Positions 1 to 5,092 of a stretch of DNA of 5,092 bases are shown here, in pieces. Numbering within the stretch: position 1 is the stretch's first letter; each line of letters starts with the position of its first letter. The stretch is from positions 1-5,092 of the forward strand of contig CAKUCT010000143.1 of assembly GCA_934643765.1 (NCBI GenBank), in the 5' to 3' direction. Position numbers and translations under genes: made by a program. The DNA comes from an uncultured Oscillospiraceae bacterium. GTDB lineage: Bacteria; Bacillota; Clostridia; Oscillospirales; Oscillospiraceae. The notes below the pieces were generated by a model. That model made no database searches. It saw only the letters and a program-made list of their open reading frames with translations, and had not been told where the DNA came from.

Positions 1-1430
1 CTCATTGCTTTTTCATATAGCGCCATATACTCGAGCGCACCCTTGTCCCAGCTGAAATCCTGGCTCATATCGTGCCGGACAAGTCCCTGCCACTGTTCTG
101 GCGCATCATAATAAAGCGCCAGCGCCCGGTCGATGGCCGCCAGGAAATCGTCGGCGTTATAGCTCTGGAACGTAAAGCCGCGGCCGTCGCTCTCCGGGCC
201 CTCATACGGCGGCACAGTGTCCTTCAGTCCGCCCGTGGCATTGACAACCGGAACCGCGCCAAAGCGCATCGCCATCAGCTGCGACAGCCCGCACGGCTCA
301 GACTTCGACGGCATCAGATACAGGTCTGCCGCCGCGTAGACCGTGTTGGCAAGATCCGCGCTGAAGCAGAGGTTCACGCTGACCTGGTCGCGGAACCGAT
401 CCTGCAGCCCGCGCAGGAACCACTCATATTTTTCTTCGCCCGTGCCGATGACCACCAGCTGCACGCGCCTGGTCATCAACCGCTCTGCAATATAGCAAAG
501 AAGGTCAATGCCCTTGTGCCCGGCAAGCCGCGTCACCATCGCGAGCATGGCCACATCCTTGTCCTGCGGAAGCCCCAACTGCTCCTGCAGAGCCAGCTTG
601 TTTGCAAGCTTTCCTTCGCGGAACGTCTTGGCATTGTAATGCGCGGCCAGGCCTTCCGTCGTCGCGGGGTTATAGACCTCCGTGTCGATGCCGTTCGTAA
701 TACCGGAAAAATCGCTTCCGCGCGAGGCCAGCACCTGGGACATACCGTGCGCGTAATACGGATACCGCAGCTCCTGGCAATAGGTCTGCGAAACCGTGCT
801 GACCTGGTCCGCCGTCACGATGGCGGACTTCATCATGTTGGAGCAGTCGTCAAAGCGCAGCACCTCGTCACATTCGCGCGGCAGGCCGATCACATCCAGA
901 TTGAAGTCCAGATTCGCCTTGCCCTGATACTCGATGTTGTGGATGGTAAAAACGCTCTTTGCGTTCGGGAAGCTCTCGCGGTACTCCGTCTTCATCAGCA
1001 GCGGCACCAGCGCCGCCTGCCAGTCGTGGCAGTGCACCACGTCCGGCTGCAGCCCGATATAGGCCATCGCCGCCAGCGCGGCCTTGGAAAAATACGCAAA
1101 GCGCTCGCCGTCGTCCATGCAGCCGTATACGCAGCCGCGGCAGAAATAGTGCTCGTTGTCGATGAAATAAATCCGGAGCTTTTTTCTCCGACTCTTCAGC
1201 CGCAGAAGGCCCACGTACTCCCGCCGCCAGGCCAGCTGCACATCAAAGCTTCCCAGATACTCCACATCCCACAGCCCGGAGTATTTCACCCGGTCGTAGA
1301 ACGGAATAAACACGCTGATTTCATTGTTCTTGATTCTGGACAGCGCCTGCGGCAGCGCCTGCATCACATCACCAAGGCCGCCCGTTTTGACAAACGGGGC
1401 GGCCTCAGAAGCAACCATTGCGATTTTCAT
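1..1430 (-). CDS. glgA: Glycogen synthase (ADP-glucose type, GT5) GlgA, last codon(s) outside window
   Basis: GlgA moves glucose from ADP-glucose to the non-reducing end of an alpha-1,4-glucan chain, with retention of configuration. I translated the frame by hand from the ATG at 1430: 476 codons are open with no stop, and the last visible codons read LYEKAM before the window edge. E. coli GlgA has 477 residues, so only the stop and perhaps a few residues are missing. The GT-B fold shows the ADP-glucose motif VKTGGLGDV (14-22), HCHDWQAALVP (133-143), FTIHNIEYQG (161-170), SGITNGID (242-249), TRLAGHKGID with Arg301 and Lys306 (300-309), PSKSEPCGLSQLMAMRFG with the conserved Glu378 (374-391) and ATGGLKDTV (398-406). 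The start is supported by a good Shine-Dalgarno and the ATGA overlap with glgD. Oddities are a CxxCxxxC cluster at residues 97-104 and a strong hairpin over codons 9-19. It is the last gene in view; what follows is unknown. Confidence 0.97.
   Translation of the reverse strand, partial: MKIAMVASEAAPFVKTGGLGDVMQALPQALSRIKNNEISVFIPFYDRVKYSGLWDVEYLGSFDVQLAWRREYVGLLRLKSRRKKLRIYFIDNEHYFCRGCVYGCMDDGERFAYFSKAALAAMAYIGLQPDVVHCHDWQAALVPLLMKTEYRESFPNAKSVFTIHNIEYQGKANLDFNLDVIGLPRECDEVLRFDDCSNMMKSAIVTADQVSTVSQTYCQELRYPYYAHGMSQVLASRGSDFSGITNGIDTEVYNPATTEGLAAHYNAKTFREGKLANKLALQEQLGLPQDKDVAMLAMVTRLAGHKGIDLLCYIAERLMTRRVQLVVIGTGEEKYEWFLRGLQDRFRDQVSVNLCFSADLANTVYAAADLYLMPSKSEPCGLSQLMAMRFGAVPVVNATGGLKDTVPPYEGPESDGRGFTFQSYNADDFLAAIDRALALYYDAPEQWQGLVRHDMSQDFSWDKGALEYMALYEKAM
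1375..1405 (-). repeat. Near-perfect inverted repeat (hairpin) in the early coding region of glgA
   Basis: Bases 1375-1387 pair with 1392-1405: 13 base pairs, mostly G-C, with one unpaired base at 1399 and a four-base loop (1388-1391). In the mRNA this stem starts 26 bases after the first base of the glgA ATG and covers codons 9-19, including the KTGGL motif. No U tract follows on the transcribed strand, so it is not a typical intrinsic terminator. The structure is seen in the sequence; any effect on translation or RNA stability is not shown. Confidence 0.55.
1427..1430 (-). other. ATGA stop/start overlap of glgD and glgA
   Basis: On the minus strand the glgA ATG (1430-1428) shares two bases with the glgD TGA (1429-1427). 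Such overlaps commonly let ribosomes that finish the upstream gene restart on the downstream one, which would tie GlgA output to GlgD output. The overlap is seen directly; the coupling is inferred. Confidence 0.95.
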
Positions 1431-2539
1431 ACGGTAACTCCTTTGCTGATATACAGCGGATGCTCCGGGGTGCCCTGGAGCTTGGTATCCGGTCTTACGG
1501 TTACATTCTTATCCAGAATGACATATTTGAGCTGCGATCTGGCCCCGACCTTGCTGCCCTGCATCAGCACCGAGCTGATGACCTCCGCGTCCTCGTCGAG
1601 CTCCACCTCGCGGAAGATCACCGAATCCGACGCATAGCCGAAGATGTGGCAGCCGTCCGCCACCAGACAGTCAGGCGCCTCGCCGGTCTCGCCAAAGAGC
1701 GTCGGCACAGAGTCGCGGACCTTCGTATAAATCGGCATCTCGCTGCGGAACAGACTGTGGCGCACATCCTGGTCGAGCAGCTTGAGATTGTTCGCGTAGT
1801 ATTCCGCCATATTCTCGTTGAACAGCGCCACATTCTGGAACGAATACACGTTCACCGAGAGCTTTCCCTCGTTGTATTGCGGCAGCACAAAGTCCCGCTC
1901 AAAGTGGCACTTGCCGTGCGGCACCAGCTCCTGGATGACAGCCAGCAGCTTCTTGCGCTCCATCACGAACATGCTCATGCCGACCAGATAATCCTCCGGC
2001 GCGCAGTAGTCGACCGCGAGGTCCACCACCTGTCCGCTTTCATTCACCTTCAGCGCCAGCGGCTGGCTGCGCCGGCCGTCGGCCCGGCCCGCCTTGGCCA
2101 CAACCGTCAGATCGCAGCCCGAGGCAATGTGTGCATCAACAACCTTGGAAAAATCAATCGCGCACAGAACCATCGTGTCCGACATGATGACGTATTCACT
2201 GTCGCTTCGTTCGAGCACCGGCAGCGCCGTCTGCAGCGCCTCCAGCTTTCCGCGGTATGCGCCCGTGTGGCCCGTGGCATAGGGCGGCAGGAAGCGCACA
2301 TTTTCGCCCAGATGCAGATCCCAGTCCTCGCAGTTTGCCAGATGGTCCATCAGCGACTGGTAGTTATATTTCGTGATGATGCCGATATTCCGGATGCCGG
2401 AATTGCTCATGTTCGACAATACAAAATCAATCTGCCGGTAGCGCCCACCAAACGGGATGGAGCCCGATGTCCGCTCCCAGGTAAGGTCACCCATCTTGCT
2501 GTCGTAGATATTCGAAAAAATGATACCCATTGTTTCCAT
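1427..2539 (-). CDS. glgD: GlgD, non-catalytic/regulatory paralogue of ADP-glucose pyrophosphorylase
   Basis: The 370-residue protein keeps the GlgC fold but not its active site. Conserved fold landmarks are GIIFSNIYD (5-13), IPFGGRYRQIDFVLSN (28-43), FLPPYA (83-88) and a C-terminal beta-helix (about 288-370), which repeats the VADGCxI motif seen in GlgC. The N-terminal LLAGGxGSR loop is absent. YKGTANA is replaced by YRGKLEA (95-101), GDHIY by SDTMV (120-124), and the EKP sugar-phosphate motif is missing, with VVDLAVDY at 171-178. This pattern is characteristic of Bacillota GlgD, which in studied cases does not make ADP-glucose alone but forms a mixed tetramer with GlgC and changes its activity or effector response. 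A role here as GlgC partner is inferred from family and neighbourhood. It begins 18 bases after glgC, and its TGA stop overlaps the glgA start. An alternative start three codons in (2530) is possible but less well supported. Confidence 0.96.
   Translation of the reverse strand: METMGIIFSNIYDSKMGDLTWERTSGSIPFGGRYRQIDFVLSNMSNSGIRNIGIITKYNYQSLMDHLANCEDWDLHLGENVRFLPPYATGHTGAYRGKLEALQTALPVLERSDSEYVIMSDTMVLCAIDFSKVVDAHIASGCDLTVVAKAGRADGRRSQPLALKVNESGQVVDLAVDYCAPEDYLVGMSMFVMERKKLLAVIQELVPHGKCHFERDFVLPQYNEGKLSVNVYSFQNVALFNENMAEYYANNLKLLDQDVRHSLFRSEMPIYTKVRDSVPTLFGETGEAPDCLVADGCHIFGYASDSVIFREVELDEDAEVISSVLMQGSKVGARSQLKYVILDKNVTVRPDTKLQGTPEHPLYISKGVTV
1438..1444 (-). promoter_or_regulatory. Shine-Dalgarno of glgA, inside the end of glgD
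   Basis: AAAGGAG on the minus strand lies 7 bases before the glgA ATG at 1430 and within the last codons of glgD. Its strength and spacing settle the glgA start and show that glgA is not wholly dependent on restart from the glgD stop. Confidence 0.9.
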
Positions 2540-2547
2540 GGCTGCTT

Positions 2548-2554
2548 CCCCCTT
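2548..2554 (-). promoter_or_regulatory. Probable Shine-Dalgarno of glgD
   Basis: AAGGGGG on the minus strand lies 8 bases before the ATG at 2539, inside a purine-rich run that begins in the glgC stop codon itself (TAAGGGAAGGGGGAAG). It is less canonical than the sites of glgC and glgA. It favours the ATG at 2539 over the in-frame ATG at 2530, which has only a weak GGAA upstream. Confidence 0.7.
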
Positions 2555-2557
2555 CCC

Positions 2558-3742
2558 TTAAACAATCGCGCCGGGCTCGATGACCGCGCCCTCAGGAACT
2601 TCTTTCTCTTTTCCGATCACGCTGATGCGCCGCTCTCCGTTTTCTACCGCGCCGCCGATTTTCGCGCCCGCGCGGATGTGGCAGCCCTCGGCGATGATCG
2701 CGTTGCAGATCGTCGCGCCGTTTTCAATCACGACATCCGGCATAATCACGCTGTCGACCACCTCTGCGCCGCGGCCGACCGTGCAGCCGGTGGAAATCAC
2801 CGAATGCTCCACCGTGCCGTAGATCTCGCAGCCGTCTGCCACAAAGCTCTCGCGCAGCTGCGCGGTCTTCGCGATGTAGCTGGCGGGCTTGCTGGTGTTT
2901 CTGGCGTAGATCTTGTGCCCCTCCGGCCCGTAAATATCAAAAGCCGGATGCTTGCCAAGAAGATCCATATTCGCTTCCCAGAGGCTCGAAATCGTGCCGA
3001 CATCCTTCCAGTAGCCGTCGAATTGATACGCAAACAGCCTGTGACCAGACTTCAAAAGCGCCGGAATGATATTCTTGCCGAAGTCATTTTCGCTCGTGCG
3101 GTCGGCTTCGTCCGCCTCCAGGAACTCCTTGAGCACGCTCCACTTGAACACGTAGATGCCCATCGACGCGTTGGTCGACTTCGGATGCTTCGGCTTCTCT
3201 TCAAACTCATAGATGGAGCCGTCCTCGCGCGTGTTCATAATGCCAAAGCGCGACGCCTCCTTGAGCGGCACGTCACGCACTGCAATCGTGCAGTCCGAGT
3301 CCATGCTCTCATGGAACCGGAGCATGGCCGCGTAGTCCATTTTATAGATATGGTCGCCGGAGAGAATGAGCACATTGTCCGGGTTATAGCGCTGGATAAA
3401 GCCGATGTTCTGATAGATGGCGTTGGCCGTGCCCTTGTACCACTCAGAGTTCTTGCTCTTGGCATACGGCGGCAGCACCTGCACACCGCCATGCGAGGAG
3501 TTCAGTCCCCACGGCTGGCCGTTTCCGATGTATTCATTCAGCTCCAACGGCTGATACTGTGTCAGAATGCCGACGGTGTCAATCTTAGAGTTCACACAGT
3601 TTGACAGCGGGAAGTCAATGATCCGGTACTTGCCGCCAAACGGCACGGCCGGCTTTGCCGTGTTCTCCGTCAGAACCATCAGGCGGCTGCCCTGGCCACC
3701 TGCCAGCAGCATCGCGACACAACGCTTTTTCTGAAATTGCAT
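2558..3742 (-). CDS. glgC: Glucose-1-phosphate adenylyltransferase (ADP-glucose pyrophosphorylase), catalytic subunit GlgC
   Basis: GlgC makes ADP-glucose and pyrophosphate from ATP and glucose-1-phosphate, the committed step of bacterial glycogen synthesis in the cytosol. The 394-residue protein has the usual two-domain layout. The Rossmann-like nucleotidyltransferase domain carries LLAGGQGSRL (12-21), KPAVPFGGKYRIIDF (30-44), GQPWG (75-79), YKGTANA (102-108), GDHIYKMDY with the catalytic-type Asp130 (129-137), the sugar-phosphate-binding EEKP (181-184, Lys183 matching E. coli Lys195) and YWKDVGT (244-250). Hexapeptide repeats of a left-handed beta-helix fill about 286-394. All key catalytic residues are present. 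The ATG at 3742 is preceded by a perfect Shine-Dalgarno, and the gene ends with TAA. The segment LTENTAKP (24-31) has Asn27 where E. coli has the activator-contacting Lys39; this resembles Bacillota enzymes. With glgD directly downstream, a GlgC/GlgD hetero-oligomer is likely, as known for other Bacillota; the pairing itself is inferred. Confidence 0.98.
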   Translation of the reverse strand: MQFQKKRCVAMLLAGGQGSRLMVLTENTAKPAVPFGGKYRIIDFPLSNCVNSKIDTVGILTQYQPLELNEYIGNGQPWGLNSSHGGVQVLPPYAKSKNSEWYKGTANAIYQNIGFIQRYNPDNVLILSGDHIYKMDYAAMLRFHESMDSDCTIAVRDVPLKEASRFGIMNTREDGSIYEFEEKPKHPKSTNASMGIYVFKWSVLKEFLEADEADRTSENDFGKNIIPALLKSGHRLFAYQFDGYWKDVGTISSLWEANMDLLGKHPAFDIYGPEGHKIYARNTSKPASYIAKTAQLRESFVADGCEIYGTVEHSVISTGCTVGRGAEVVDSVIMPDVVIENGATICNAIIAEGCHIRAGAKIGGAVENGERRISVIGKEKEVPEGAVIEPGAIV

Positions 3743-3749
3743 ACCTGTT

Positions 3750-3755
3750 CCTCCT
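3750..3755 (-). promoter_or_regulatory. Shine-Dalgarno of glgC
   Basis: A perfect AGGAGG on the minus strand lies 7 bases before the ATG at 3742, inside the 19-base gap after the glgB stop. It fixes the glgC start and indicates strong independent initiation. Confidence 0.9.
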
Positions 3756-3761
3756 CTTCCG

Positions 3762-5092
3762 TTACGGTTTGATCTGGGGTCTGGTGCGCTGATATCGATA
3801 GAAGCATACGCTCATCGGCGGCACGCGGAAAAGTCCGCTCTGCGCCTGGCCGTGCGAAGGCTTCTTTTCTGTGCGGACGGTTTCCGGCTGGAACCCGTAT
3901 CCGCCAAAGCTTTCATCGTCTGTGTTGAGAACCGGGACATACCATCCCACCTTCGGAAGCCCGAGCCGGTAATTTTCCCGCAGCACCGGGCAGAAATTGC
4001 ATACCACAACAAGCTCTTTTCCCTTCCGGCTCTTGCGGCGGAAGGCGATAATGGAGTTGTCCCGGTCGTCCGGCTCAATCCACTCGTAGCCGTCCCACCC
4101 GGTGTCTACCTCCCAGAGTTCGCGGTTCTCCAGATAAAAATGGTTGAGCGTCTTTACAAACGCCTGCATCTTCCGGTGTTTTTCATACCCCAGCAGCAGC
4201 CAGTCGAGCCCCTGCTTGAAGTTCCACTCGATAAACTGCGCGAACTCACTTCCCATGAAGTTGAGCTTCTTGCCCGGATGCGCCATCTGATAGGCATAGA
4301 GTACACGAAGATTGTTGAATTTATCGTCGTAATTGCCGGGCATTTTCCCGATCAGCGAACACTTTCCGTGTACCACTTCGTCATGGCTCAGCGGCAGGAT
4401 GAAGTTCTCGGAAAACGCATAGGTCATGGAAAACGTCAGCGCGTTGTGGTCGCCCTTGCGGTACAATGGGTCGAGCGACATGTATTTGAGCATATCGTTC
4501 ATCCAGCCCATGTTCCACTTGAACAAAAACCCGAGTCCGCCGTCATAATCGGGCTTTGTGATCAGCGGGAACGCCGTCGATTCTTCCGCAATCATCAGAA
4601 CCGAGGGCTCGGCCTCAAAGGCCGCCGCGTTCAGCTGCCGCAGAAATTCAATGGCCTCCAGATTCTCCCGCCCGCCGAATTGATTCGGCTTATAGTTCGG
4701 CCGGTTGTAATCAAGATACAGCATCGACGCCACCGCGTCGACGCGGATGCCGTCTGCATGGAACTGCGTCAGCCAGTAGCAGGCGTTGGAAATCAAGAAC
4801 GAACGCACCTCCGGCTTGCCGTAGTCATAAATCCGCGTCGTCCAGTCCGGGTGCTCGTTCATCGCCGGGTCCGAGAGCTCATAGCAGCACGTGCCGTCAA
4901 ACTCATACAGCCCGTTCTCATCCTTCGGAAAATGCGCCGGAACCCAGTCGAGAATCACACCGACCCCCGCCTGGTGGCACCTGTCGATGAAGGACTTCAG
5001 CTGCCGGGGCGCGCCGTAGCGGTGCGTCGGCGCATAATAGCAGGTGATCTGATAGCCCCACGACGGGTCATACGGATACTCCATCACCGGCA
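3762..5092 (-). CDS. glgB: 1,4-alpha-glucan (glycogen) branching enzyme GlgB, C-terminal part, 5' end outside window
   Basis: GlgB (GH13) cuts an alpha-1,4-glucan chain and reattaches the piece through an alpha-1,6 bond, making the branches of cytosolic glycogen. The frame is open to the right edge; the first residues read P-V-M-E-Y-P-Y-D-P-S-W-G-Y, matching the family's 'LLPxxEHPxDxSWGYQ' segment. The GTG at 5087 and ATG at 5084 are therefore internal codons, not starts. Counting from 5087 as residue 1, I see the DWVPAHF motif (47-53), GIRVDAVAS with the nucleophile Asp117 (4737-4739), FGGRENLEAIEFLR (137-150), the acid/base motif AEES (167-170), and LSHDEVVHGK with the transition-state Asp236. 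All three catalytic carboxylates are present. The C-terminal all-beta domain follows and the gene ends at a TAA (3764-3762). Missing are the N-terminal CBM48-type domain and the first barrel strands, about 200-300 residues judged from usual family length. It is the first gene seen in the operon, 19 bases before glgC. Identification is secure. Confidence 0.97.
   Translation of the reverse strand, partial: PVMEYPYDPSWGYQITCYYAPTHRYGAPRQLKSFIDRCHQAGVGVILDWVPAHFPKDENGLYEFDGTCCYELSDPAMNEHPDWTTRIYDYGKPEVRSFLISNACYWLTQFHADGIRVDAVASMLYLDYNRPNYKPNQFGGRENLEAIEFLRQLNAAAFEAEPSVLMIAEESTAFPLITKPDYDGGLGFLFKWNMGWMNDMLKYMSLDPLYRKGDHNALTFSMTYAFSENFILPLSHDEVVHGKCSLIGKMPGNYDDKFNNLRVLYAYQMAHPGKKLNFMGSEFAQFIEWNFKQGLDWLLLGYEKHRKMQAFVKTLNHFYLENRELWEVDTGWDGYEWIEPDDRDNSIIAFRRKSRKGKELVVVCNFCPVLRENYRLGLPKVGWYVPVLNTDDESFGGYGFQPETVRTEKKPSHGQAQSGLFRVPPMSVCFYRYQRTRPQIKP

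Noticed and set aside
1375..1405. The glgA hairpin as an intrinsic terminator or attenuator
   Set aside because: No U run follows the stem on the transcribed strand, and glgA stays open for more than 400 further codons.
72..1637. 521-codon open reading frame on the plus strand opposite glgA
   Set aside because: It is codon-aligned with glgA on the other strand, so it is open only because glgA hardly uses TTA, CTA or TCA codons (their reverse complements are stops). Its left limit is set by a single CTA codon in glgA. The translation is rich in Arg, His, Val and Ala with no recognisable domain.
1418..3604. 728-codon open reading frame on the plus strand opposite glgD and glgC
   Set aside because: glgC and glgD lie in the same frame, 18 bases apart, so one codon-aligned antisense frame can run across both. 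It follows from the codon use of two well-identified genes and shows no domain of its own.
4724..4741. Seven-base inverted repeat (TCGACGC / GCGTCGA) in glgB
   Set aside because: It lies over the catalytic RVDAVAS codons, is short, and is easily explained by coding constraint in GC-rich DNA.
5082..5087. GTG (5087) or ATG (5084) as the start of glgB
   Set aside because: The upstream in-frame codons continue the conserved 'LPVMEYPYDPSWGY' match of the branching enzyme, and the N-terminal domain would be lost. The true start lies beyond the right edge.

Overview
The window holds most of a bacterial glycogen-synthesis operon. All four genes lie on the minus strand and are read from right to left: glgB (branching enzyme, 5' part outside the window), glgC (ADP-glucose pyrophosphorylase, complete), glgD (its non-catalytic paralogue, complete) and glgA (glycogen synthase, complete except for its last codon or codons). 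A separate glgD next to glgC, and a GlgC N-terminus of the Bacillus/Clostridium type, point to Bacillota. The GC-rich sequence would suit a Clostridia gut commensal of the Oscillospiraceae/Ruminococcaceae kind. That placement is an inference from gene content and motif style, not from a database search.

Layout from transcription start to end: glgB occupies 5092-3762; a 19-base gap with a strong Shine-Dalgarno leads to glgC (3742-2558); an 18-base gap leads to glgD (2539-1427); the glgD stop overlaps the glgA start in an ATGA, and glgA runs from 1430 off the left edge. There is no promoter-sized gap, no terminator, no RNA gene, no mobile element and no CRISPR array. Nowhere is there a gene-free stretch longer than 19 bases. 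The transcript therefore begins upstream of (to the right of) the window and continues to or beyond its left edge.

Together the genes form a full pathway. GlgC, probably with GlgD, makes ADP-glucose from glucose-1-phosphate and ATP. GlgA adds the glucose to alpha-1,4 chains, and GlgB introduces alpha-1,6 branches. The breakdown enzymes (GlgP, GlgX or a pullulanase) are not in the window.

I found no undescribed system. The points most worth a second look are a long GC-rich hairpin in the first 60 bases of glgA, a CxxCxxxC cysteine cluster in GlgA, the dismantled active site of GlgD, and the exchange in GlgC of the residue that binds the activator in E. coli. The long plus-strand reading frames opposite these genes are explained by codon use and are not annotated.
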